Origin: Nakamurella panacisegetis
GTDB taxonomy: Bacteria > Actinomycetota > Actinomycetes > Mycobacteriales > Nakamurellaceae
NCBI RefSeq assembly: GCF_900104535.1
Contig: NZ_LT629710.1
Coordinates: 558,001 to 622,000, forward strand
Length of the DNA stretch: 64,000 nucleotides
Reading direction: 5' to 3'
The notes under the pieces are model-generated. The model saw nothing but the letters and a program-made list of their open reading frames with translations. It did no database searches and was not told the DNA's origin. Made by a program: the position numbers and the translations under genes. Positions 57,597 through 64,000 of the stretch are shown here, piece after piece (position 1 is the stretch's first letter; each line of letters opens with the position of its first letter).

Positions 57597-59504
57597 ATGA
57601 CACAGTTTCCACGGGTTTGGCTCGACCGCAACAAATCCTGGGCGAAGGATGGCTTCGTCCCGGAGGAGGTCCTGGCCCACCGCGGATACGTCGTGGTCGA
57701 CGATCCGGCCCGAGCCGATGTGGTGGTTGCCGGGTCGGCGCCGCTTGCCGCTCCGGCCGCGCAGGCCGTGTCCGCCGGCGCCGGCCTGGTCCTCCTGATC
57801 GACTCGGTCGAAGACCTCGCGGCACCCTTGGGCGGGATCGCCGCCGGCGACCTACTCCCGACCGGCTCGGCCGGCCTGTCGGCCGACCCCCGCGAGCCGG
57901 GGGACGCCGGACTTCACCCGCAACACGGCAACGCACGGACCGAGATCGACGAAGACCTGCTGGCGCGCACGGATCTCGACCGTCTGCGGCCCCTGGCCAC
58001 CCTGACGCTGACCGACCCGGCTGCCCCGCTGCTGCGCCTGTCCGGCGGCCGACCCGGCGCTCCGGTCGCCGCGACGTCGGTCGTCGGCTCGTCCCGCCTG
58101 GTGGTCCTGGCCGTCGCGATGGATCCGTCCTCGGGTGATCTGTTCTTCAACGCGGTCAGCTACGCGGCGCGCCCCACCACCGCCGGTCGCCGCGCCCATC
58201 GGTCGCCGATCATCGAGCACCCCTCCTGGCTCGACCTGAAGAGCGCCGTCGGTGACCTGCGCCCCCTGCAGGCCAAGGACGGCTCGGTTCCGGAGAACAA
58301 GACGCAGGCCGCGACTCTGATCCAGCGGATCGTCGCCGCGGTCGAGCAGCTCGCGCCCGAGTTCCCGCACGACGCGGACTACCTGGCTGCCTGCGCCAAG
58401 GACCTCACCCGGTGGAGCGACAGCGGGTTCGGCGTCCCCGACTTCCTCGACTCGCTGCTGGCCTTCCATCCGGAGGCGGACCGGGTGGACGGCCGTGCGC
58501 ACCTCGTGCTGTTCCCGATGTACACGCAGAACGGCAACCCCGATCGGAATGTCGAAGCCGTCCTCATCGAGGTGATCTGGCCCGACTTCGTCGCCGATCT
58601 GGAGGCCGGCGAGTACTCCAACAAGATGTTCGTGCCGATCCGGTTCCTCGACTTCACACCCGGGTACGACACGAACTCGGCCGTGCTCTTCCCGGAAACG
58701 ATCGCCATGCGCGAGGTTCCCAAGTTCAGCTGGGGCGCCATCTTCGCCGATCGGGAGGCGGCCCGCTTCCGCGCGGTGGTCAGCTCCGCGGCGGAGATCA
58801 CCCGGTTGGCGCTGCCTCCGGACGCGGCCCGGTTGCTGCAGGACCAGGAGCTGGCCGAGCAGACATTCGTCATGTGGGACCTGATCCACGACCGGACCCA
58901 CATGCACGGCGACCTGCCCTTCGACCCGTTCATGATCAAGCAGCGCATGCCGTTCTTCCTCTACACGCTGGAGGAGCTGCGCTGTGATCTGACCGCCTTC
59001 CGCGAGTCGGTCAAGCTCGAGCGGGCCGGCGTTCCCCATGCCCGTCTCGTGCAGTACGCGATCCTGTTCGACCGCATCTTCCGCTTTGCCATCACCGGGA
59101 GCCGGGTCCGCAACTACGACGGGCTGGGCGGCCAGCTGCTCTTCGCCTGGTTGCACCAGCATCACGTCCTGCACTGGACCGACAACCGGCTGACCATCGA
59201 CTGGACCGAGGTGACCGAGCCGGTACTCGAGCTGGGCCGCCAGATCGAGCACCTGTACTGGCAGTCCATCGACCGTTCCAAGACCGCGCACTGGCTGGCC
59301 GCGTACCAACTGGTGTCCGGAACCGTGGCCCCTAATCCGTCGTCCACCTGGGCCAAGGGTCCGGACGCGCTTCCGTTGGACGGCCCGGTCCGCGGCCTCA
59401 CCGATGCGGTGCTACCCGACGAATTTCCGCTCTCGATGTTCTACGAGGCACTCAACCGGAAGCTCGCACCGGTCGTCAGCGCCACCGCGGGAATTACGGG
59501 ATGA
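57597..59504 (+). CDS. DUF6421 family protein
   Basis: 635 residues from ATG 57597 (AGAGAGG 5 nt upstream); an ATG at 57579 with AGGAAG is an alternative. From about residue 215 it follows the DUF6421 family: EHPSWLDLKSAVGDLRP, VPDFLDSLLAFHP, VLFPMYTQNGNPDRNVEA, FTPGYDTNSAVLFPETIA, FVMWDLIHDRTHMHGDLPFDPFMIKQR, and YDGLGGQLLFAWLHQH. The His/Asp-rich HDRTHMHGDLPFD block suggests metal binding and possibly hydrolase or oxygenase activity (inference). The first ~200 residues are a separate, weakly conserved alpha/beta region. Only 7 bp separate it from the SDR gene; the trio with the SDR and threonine aldolase recurs in Streptomyces. Confidence 0.82.
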   Translation: MTQFPRVWLDRNKSWAKDGFVPEEVLAHRGYVVVDDPARADVVVAGSAPLAAPAAQAVSAGAGLVLLIDSVEDLAAPLGGIAAGDLLPTGSAGLSADPREPGDAGLHPQHGNARTEIDEDLLARTDLDRLRPLATLTLTDPAAPLLRLSGGRPGAPVAATSVVGSSRLVVLAVAMDPSSGDLFFNAVSYAARPTTAGRRAHRSPIIEHPSWLDLKSAVGDLRPLQAKDGSVPENKTQAATLIQRIVAAVEQLAPEFPHDADYLAACAKDLTRWSDSGFGVPDFLDSLLAFHPEADRVDGRAHLVLFPMYTQNGNPDRNVEAVLIEVIWPDFVADLEAGEYSNKMFVPIRFLDFTPGYDTNSAVLFPETIAMREVPKFSWGAIFADREAARFRAVVSSAAEITRLALPPDAARLLQDQELAEQTFVMWDLIHDRTHMHGDLPFDPFMIKQRMPFFLYTLEELRCDLTAFRESVKLERAGVPHARLVQYAILFDRIFRFAITGSRVRNYDGLGGQLLFAWLHQHHVLHWTDNRLTIDWTEVTEPVLELGRQIEHLYWQSIDRSKTAHWLAAYQLVSGTVAPNPSSTWAKGPDALPLDGPVRGLTDAVLPDEFPLSMFYEALNRKLAPVVSATAGITG

Positions 59505-59511
59505 TCCCTGA

Positions 59512-60252
59512 ATGATCAGTCGTCCAGCAGGTGAATTGAACGGTCTTGTCATCCTCGTCACCGGCGCGACCGGCAGCGCCGGGCGGGCGACCGTCCGGGC
59601 CCTGGCCCGGGCCGGCGCCGAGGTGGTGGCGGTCGGGCGTGACGAGCACCGCTTGGCGACGTTGTTCGCGGGACTGCCCGGCGTCCACTGCCAGGTGGCC
59701 GAGATCAGCGACACCGAGCACTGCGAGGCGCTCGCCGATCGGGTTCGCCGGCGGCACCACCGCATCGACGGCCTCGTTCATCTGGTCGGCGGCTGGCGAG
59801 GCGGCTCGGGCTTCACCGCGAACAGCGATGACGACTGGGGCTACCTGAGCCGCACGTTGATCGACAGCCTCCGTCACATCACGATGGCTCTCCACGACGA
59901 CCTCGCGGCGTCATCGGACGGGCGTGCGGTGATCGTCTCGGCGACCGCGGCCGAGCGACCGACGCCGGGCGGGGCGAACTACGCGGCCGCGAAGGCGGCC
60001 ACCGAGGCGTGGATGCTGGCCATGGCCGAGTCGTTCCGACGGCTGCAGTCGGGAGCCAAGTCGGAGCCGTTCCCCCAACGGTCGGCCGCCACCATCCTGA
60101 TCATCAAGGCGCTCGTCGACCAAGGAATGCGGGATGCCGCGCCGGACAAGCAGTTCACCGGGTTCACGGACGTACGCGACCTGGCCGACCGGATCGTCGA
60201 CCTGTTCACCGATGAGCCGGCCGAGGTCAACGGGGCCCGCCTGCTGATGTGA
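59512..60252 (+). CDS. short-chain dehydrogenase/reductase
   Basis: 246 residues, Rossmann fold. Cofactor motif ILVTGATGSAGRATV near residue 14 (the usual TGxxxGxG reads TGATGSAG), HLVGGWRGG in place of NNAG, catalytic serine in VSATAAERP, and the active-site ANYAAAKAA (YxxxK). It may use NADP, because an Arg follows the second strand (VGRDEHRL). Substrate unknown. It is cotranscribed with the DUF6421 gene (7 bp apart) and followed by a hairpin and the threonine aldolase gene. Confidence 0.9.
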   Translation: MISRPAGELNGLVILVTGATGSAGRATVRALARAGAEVVAVGRDEHRLATLFAGLPGVHCQVAEISDTEHCEALADRVRRRHHRIDGLVHLVGGWRGGSGFTANSDDDWGYLSRTLIDSLRHITMALHDDLAASSDGRAVIVSATAAERPTPGGANYAAAKAATEAWMLAMAESFRRLQSGAKSEPFPQRSAATILIIKALVDQGMRDAAPDKQFTGFTDVRDLADRIVDLFTDEPAEVNGARLLM

Positions 60253-60260
60253 CACCGCCC

Positions 60261-60289
60261 GGTCTTCGGGCGCCGCGGGGCCGAAGACC
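60261..60289 (+). terminator. hairpin between the SDR and threonine aldolase genes
   Basis: Stem GGTCTTCGG / CCGAAGACC (9 bp) with an 11-nt loop, 8 bp after the SDR stop. No T-run; attenuation rather than full termination is possible. Confidence 0.5.
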
Positions 60290-60315
60290 TCTGCGTCGGA
60301 GGAGCCGGAACGGCG

Positions 60316-61395
60316 ATGGACAATGGACGGGTGACCCTCCTTCATGACATCAATCAGCGGGGCTTCGCCTCGGACAATTACGCCGGAGTCCATCCCGAGG
60401 TGCTCACGGCGATCGCCGAGGCGAACGGTGGCCACCAGATCGCATACGGCGAAGACGTCTACACCGCTCACCTGCAGACGGTCATGGCGCGCCACTTCGG
60501 CGCCGGCGTGCAGGCGTTCCCGGTGTTCAACGGCACGGGAGCCAACGTGCTGTCCCTCCAGGCCATCCTGCCCCGCTGGGGGGCCGTCGTCTGCGCGGAG
60601 ACCGCACACATCAACACCGACGAGAACGCCGCACCGGAGCGCGTCGGCGGTCTCAAGTTGCTCACCGTTCCGACCACCGACGGCAAACTGACCCCCGAAC
60701 TGATCGACCGGCAGGCCTGGGGTTGGGGCGACGAGCACCGCGCCCAGCCGCTGGCTGTGTCGATCACCCAGACCACCGAACTCGGGACCGCCTACACGGC
60801 GGCCGAGATCACCGCCATCGCCGAGCACGTGCATGCCAAGGGCATGCTGCTGCACGTCGACGGCTCCCGGATCGCCAACGCCGCGGCATCGCTCGGCACC
60901 GACCTGTCGACCTTCACCACCGACGCCGGGGTTGACCTGCTGTCCTTCGGGGGCACGAAGAACGGCCTGCTCTACGGCGAGGCCGTCGTGGTCCTGCGCC
61001 CGGAGGAAAACGGCGCGGCGGCTGCTCTGCCGTTCCTGCGGAAGCTGAACATGCAGTTGGCCAGCAAGATGCGGTTCGTCTCGGCCCAGCTGATCGCCCT
61101 GTTGGAGGGCGACCTGTGGCTGCGCTCGGCCCAGCACGCCAACGCAATGGCGGCCCGGCTCGCCGAGGCGGCCGGCTCCCTCGACGGTGTCCGGATCACC
61201 CAGCCGGTCCAGGCGAACGCCGTCTTCGCCATCCTCGACCCGGTAGTCGCCGATCGACTGCGCGAGACCTTCCGGTTCTACGACTGGAACCCGCATACCG
61301 GGGAGGTCCGCTGGATGTGCTCCTTCGACACCACGGAGGCCGATGTCGACGCGTTCGTCGCGGAGATGAAACGACTCCTGGCCGAGCAGGCCTGA
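60316..61395 (+). CDS. threonine aldolase family PLP enzyme (beta-eliminating lyase fold)
   Basis: 359 residues, fold-type I PLP enzyme. FASDNYAGVHPEVLTAI, YGEDVYT, FNGTGANVLSL, ETAHINTDENAAPE, HVDGSRIANAA (PLP-ring Asp) and the PLP lysine in LLSFGGTKNGLLYGEAVV fit low-specificity L-threonine aldolase (L-threonine or allo-threonine to glycine plus acetaldehyde). Family members include other beta-hydroxy amino acid lyases, so the substrate is not fixed. ATG 60316 or GTG 60331 may be the start. Third gene of the DUF6421-SDR trio. Confidence 0.88.
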   Translation: MDNGRVTLLHDINQRGFASDNYAGVHPEVLTAIAEANGGHQIAYGEDVYTAHLQTVMARHFGAGVQAFPVFNGTGANVLSLQAILPRWGAVVCAETAHINTDENAAPERVGGLKLLTVPTTDGKLTPELIDRQAWGWGDEHRAQPLAVSITQTTELGTAYTAAEITAIAEHVHAKGMLLHVDGSRIANAAASLGTDLSTFTTDAGVDLLSFGGTKNGLLYGEAVVVLRPEENGAAAALPFLRKLNMQLASKMRFVSAQLIALLEGDLWLRSAQHANAMAARLAEAAGSLDGVRITQPVQANAVFAILDPVVADRLRETFRFYDWNPHTGEVRWMCSFDTTEADVDAFVAEMKRLLAEQA

Positions 61396-61419
61396 GCGGC
61401 CCGCACGCCGCAGGGTTCC

Positions 61420-62238
61420 TCAGCCGAGCGCCTTCATGTCCCGGAACCACTTGACCGACGCGAGCAACATGAATCCGGCCGAGGCGACGAAGAGGAACGC
61501 ATAAACCCAGAAGAACACCAGGGGCCAGCCCAGTACGACGAACACCACACACAGCAGGCCGTAGTCGGTCGGGATCACCAGGAGCGAGCGCAGCAGTGAG
61601 GTTCCGCCCCGCTCCAGCGGTTGCCCGGACCGGGCCTGGAACTGCCGACGCAACTGGTCGTTCAGGATCATGCCGAAGAACATCACGGCCGCCACGACCG
61701 TGAACCCGATGGGAATCAGCAGGGCGGCCCGCCCCACCGGCATGAATCGGTAGGCGCTGACCAGGACGGCCAGATGAAGGCTGGAGATCTTCGTCGCGTC
61801 CACCATGTGGTCCAGCCACTCACCGGCCGAACTCCCGGACCCCTGGAGCCGGGCCAACTGACCGTCCGCGGCGTCGAAGGCGTACCCGAGCACAAGGCAG
61901 AGACACACCACCACTCCGACCCACACCGCCGGGGAGACGAGGGCGAGCACGGCAATTCCGGCGAAGGAGAAGACGGCACTGATGGCGGTCACCGTATTCG
62001 GTGTCAGCCCCAACTTGAACGCGCCGGCGGCGATCAGTCGGCCGAGCCGCCGGTTGACGAAACGGGAATAGGCCGGTGCCCCCTTGGACGGCTTCTGGGC
62101 GGTACTCAGAGAGCGGACGACCTCGGAGTACGGTGCCGCCGGCGTCACCGGCCCCGGCCGACCGACCGAAACCCCGGACGGCTCCGCCGCGCCCAAGCGA
62201 TCGTCCGAGCGAACTCCGATTCCCTCACCGTCCATCAT
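61420..62238 (-). CDS. CDP-alcohol phosphatidyltransferase family membrane protein
   Basis: 272 residues from ATG 62238, next to a G-rich GGGGGG stretch; the frame stays open to 62322. The catalytic motif DG-x2-AR-x8-G-x3-D-x3-D is intact in YAFDAADGQLARLQGSGSSAGEWLDHMVD (key residues at about 138-160), surrounded by six membrane segments. Such enzymes transfer a phosphoalcohol from a CDP-alcohol to an acceptor alcohol, for example in phospholipid or phosphatidylinositol-type synthesis; the inositol-related gene at the right edge makes an inositol acceptor conceivable, but this is speculation. Converges on the threonine aldolase gene. Confidence 0.87.
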   Translation of the reverse strand: MMDGEGIGVRSDDRLGAAEPSGVSVGRPGPVTPAAPYSEVVRSLSTAQKPSKGAPAYSRFVNRRLGRLIAAGAFKLGLTPNTVTAISAVFSFAGIAVLALVSPAVWVGVVVCLCLVLGYAFDAADGQLARLQGSGSSAGEWLDHMVDATKISSLHLAVLVSAYRFMPVGRAALLIPIGFTVVAAVMFFGMILNDQLRRQFQARSGQPLERGGTSLLRSLLVIPTDYGLLCVVFVVLGWPLVFFWVYAFLFVASAGFMLLASVKWFRDMKALG

Positions 62239-62669
62239 GACCCCCCATTTCCAGCGACCCGGAACCGAGCGCGCCGGAAAGGTCCGGCCACGTCGAACTC
62301 GAGTTCCGGACATGACACCCAACGGTGGACGGCACGATTGATCACCTCATCTGTTGGGTGACACCGAACGGACACGGTACGCAGTCACCTTCACGGCCCG
62401 CACCAATCTCGGCTCGCGCGGGCCGCCGCCAGCACCGACAGCTGGACCAAATTTAACACTGCGTGGTCGCCCGAGGAGGGAAAGCGAAGAACTCCGCGTT
62501 CAGCCCGGACGAGTGACCACCCATTCCCCCGATTGACCGACGGGGTAAACCGCCCACAATGCGGTTCGGGTCCAACACCCGGGTGCCGCCGTGTGGGGTG
62601 GCACACTGGGCCATCTGACCGCACAGCCACGCGCTCGTCGACCGGACCCATTCGTCATGAGGATCAACA
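62239..62669. promoter_or_regulatory. 431-bp divergent intergenic region with a plus-strand promoter candidate
   Basis: No gene seen. A good promoter match on the plus strand is TTGACC (62533-62538), 16-bp spacer, CACAAT (62555-62560), which would give an ~100-nt leader for the glycosyltransferase gene. The rest, including an AT-rich patch near 62450, shows no structure I can assign. Confidence 0.5.
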
Positions 62670-63779
62670 GTGAGTGACCGTACGAGATTCGTGTTCCTGC
62701 ACTCTTCCGACGAGCTCTACGGTGCCGATCGGATGCTGCTGGAGATGGTCGGCGCACTGCCCGAGCACACCGAGGCGGAGGTGTGGCTCCCCACGGATCT
62801 GGCCCATCCCGAGCGGCCGCTCTGCGTCGAACTGGAGCGCCGGGGCGCCGCGGTTCGCCACCTCGATCTGCCGATCATGCGCCGTGCCTATCAGAACCCG
62901 ATGGGCCTGGTCCGCCTGGCCGTACGCTCGGCGCGGTTGTTCCGCGCATTGCGGCGCGGCGCCCCCGATGTCGTCTACTGCACGACCAGTGCGACGTTCC
63001 TCGGGGCTCCGCTGGCCCGGATCGCCCGTGTCCCCGCGGTCATCGGACACCTCCAGGAGATCTGGTCGAAGACCGATCGACAGGTCCTGCGCGGACCCGC
63101 GCTGGCCTGCCACCGCCTGCTCGCAATCTCCGAGGCCGTGGTCGCCTCCGTGCCGGGGCGGATCGCACTGCGCACCGTCGTAGTGCCCAATGGGACTCCG
63201 GAGCCGCCGCGCCTGGTCCCGATCGAGACCCACCAGGGCCGGCTGCAGTTCGTCGTCGCCAGCCGGTGGAACGCCTGGAAGGGACACCGAACCCTGCTGG
63301 CGGCCTGGGATCGGGCCAAGCCGGCCGGCCACCTCACGGTGCTGGGCGGCCGCCCGCCGAGCGGCGAGTGGGTCGACGTTCCCGGACTGGTCTCCGCACT
63401 GCGTGATCCGTCGTCGGTGTCGGTGGTGGGCGAGGTGTCGGATCCGTCGGTCTATCTCGAGGAAGCGGATGTGGTGTTGATGCCGTCCGATGAACCGGAG
63501 CCATTCGGGCTGGTAGCCATCGAGGCCTTCGCCCGCGGACGTCCGGTCGTCGCGAGCGCGGGCGGCGGCCTGGTCGACGTGGTCACCGACCAGGTGGACG
63601 GGTGGCTCTACCCGCCGGGAGACGTGGCCGCTCTGGCCGCAATCCTCGGGCGACTGTCCCGGACAGAAGTGACCGAAGCCGGCCACCAGGCTCGCGAGAC
63701 CTACAAAAGCCGTTTCAACACTGAACGTTTCGCCCTGTCATGGCGGGCCGCCACATTCGGTGAACGGTCGACCGGGTGA
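62670..63779 (+). CDS. family 4-like glycosyltransferase
   Basis: 369 residues, GT-B fold. N-terminal domain FLHSSDELYGADRMLLEMV and VYCTTSATFLGAPLARIA. C-terminal domain VVASRWNAWKGHRTLLAAW, LMPSDEPEPFGLVAIEAFARGRPVVAS (EPFGLVxxEA, the EX7E-type motif of retaining GT4 enzymes) and GWLYPPGD. GTG start with GAGG 7 nt upstream. Likely makes a surface glycan or glycolipid; acceptor unknown. It lies outside the main polysaccharide locus, next to the CDP-alcohol transferase on one side and an inositol-type gene on the other. Confidence 0.88.
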   Translation: MSDRTRFVFLHSSDELYGADRMLLEMVGALPEHTEAEVWLPTDLAHPERPLCVELERRGAAVRHLDLPIMRRAYQNPMGLVRLAVRSARLFRALRRGAPDVVYCTTSATFLGAPLARIARVPAVIGHLQEIWSKTDRQVLRGPALACHRLLAISEAVVASVPGRIALRTVVVPNGTPEPPRLVPIETHQGRLQFVVASRWNAWKGHRTLLAAWDRAKPAGHLTVLGGRPPSGEWVDVPGLVSALRDPSSVSVVGEVSDPSVYLEEADVVLMPSDEPEPFGLVAIEAFARGRPVVASAGGGLVDVVTDQVDGWLYPPGDVAALAAILGRLSRTEVTEAGHQARETYKSRFNTERFALSWRAATFGERSTG

Positions 63780-63805
63780 CCTGGCGGGCGTATTTGTCTT
63801 AACAT
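63776..63805 (+). promoter_or_regulatory. promoter of the inosose-dehydratase-like gene with an overlapping IolR-like operator
   Basis: GTGACC (63776-63781), 18-bp spacer, TAACAT (63800-63805). The -10 is overlapped by TGTCTTAACA (63795-63804), which fits all ten positions of the KGWCHTRACA motif that I recall for the GntR-type repressor IolR of Corynebacterium glutamicum. Repressor binding would block the promoter. Confidence 0.6.
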
Positions 63806-63868
63806 AGTGGTGACGAGCATTCGCCGGCGGTCCAGAGTGAAGCGACCCTTTTCGACGAGGAGGTTCCC

Positions 63869-64000
63869 ATGAGCGGCATCGCGAGCGGCGCCGAGAAGAT
63901 CGCCGGAGCGCCGATCTCCTGGGGCGTGTGCGAAGTCCCCGACTGGGGTTACCAGTTGCCGCCGGAGCTGGTGCTGGGACAGATGCGGGACCTCGGGCTG
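63869..64000 (+). CDS. sugar phosphate isomerase/epimerase (inosose dehydratase-like), 3' end outside window
   Basis: Only 44 residues are seen. They start with GGAGG 5 nt before the ATG and include IAGAPISWGVCEVPDWGYQLPP, the typical first strand of the IolE/xylose-isomerase-like TIM-barrel family; IolE converts scyllo-inosose to a diketo-deoxyinositol. The upstream IolR-like operator supports a place in inositol catabolism. The exact family member cannot be fixed from this fragment. Confidence 0.78.
   Translation, partial: MSGIASGAEKIAGAPISWGVCEVPDWGYQLPPELVLGQMRDLGL

Noticed and set aside
55702-59309. long minus-strand frames opposite the GDPD and DUF6421 genes
   Set aside because: Antisense to genes with clear family matches; no own domains or ribosome binding sites.

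Overview
The window comes from a high-GC actinobacterium. The evidence is strongly G/C-biased third codon positions, GTG and TTG starts, a SAM-IV class riboswitch, an F420-dependent glucose-6-phosphate dehydrogenase, Mfd/MazG/enolase/FtsB-like/DUF501 neighbours and a DUF6421 gene. A Nakamurella/Frankineae-type lineage would fit, but the genus is inference. No prophage, insertion sequence, rRNA or CRISPR array was seen.

Layout. (1) 1-11.2 kb is mostly core metabolism on the minus strand: an AidB-type acyl-CoA dehydrogenase fragment, a DMT-type membrane protein, DUF501, an FtsB/DivIC-like protein, enolase, DUF1003 (plus strand), F420-dependent glucose-6-phosphate dehydrogenase, metX and metY under a SAM-IV riboswitch, MazG and a SurA-like lipoprotein. 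(2) 11.7-48 kb is a large exopolysaccharide and cell-surface locus of the Wzx/Wzy type. It holds an initiating sugar-phosphate transferase, a cytidylyltransferase-like enzyme, a methyltransferase, a low-molecular-weight tyrosine phosphatase, a Wzc-like tyrosine autokinase, four glycosyltransferases, a polymerase-like protein, a flippase, a NodB deacetylase, UDP-glucose dehydrogenase and a DUF4012 protein. It also encodes an unusual set of exported proteins: two giant propeller/LamG/PKD paralogues, two right-handed beta-helix proteins, a lipoprotein and two small surface proteins. PEP carboxylase sits inside it. (3) 48-55.9 kb is core again: mfd, a Delta9-type fatty acid desaturase, tRNA-Gln(TTG), glmU and prs. 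(4) 56-64 kb holds an exported GDPD-like protein, a DUF6421-SDR-threonine aldolase trio, a CDP-alcohol phosphatidyltransferase, a glycosyltransferase and the start of an inosose-dehydratase-like gene under an IolR-like operator.

How it fits together. The core genes are those that lie next to each other in M. tuberculosis and Streptomyces (prs-glmU / mfd-mazG-eno-ftsB-DUF501), so the surface-polysaccharide locus looks like a ~37 kb block placed between mfd and the mazG/eno segment. Within it Ugd would supply UDP-glucuronate, the Wzx/Wzy/Wzc set would assemble and export a polymer, and the secreted beta-helix, NodB and LamG/PKD proteins would modify, bind or scaffold it. The most novel-looking element is a ~200-residue module shared by three exported proteins of the locus, C-terminal in the two giant paralogues and N-terminal in a beta-helix protein.
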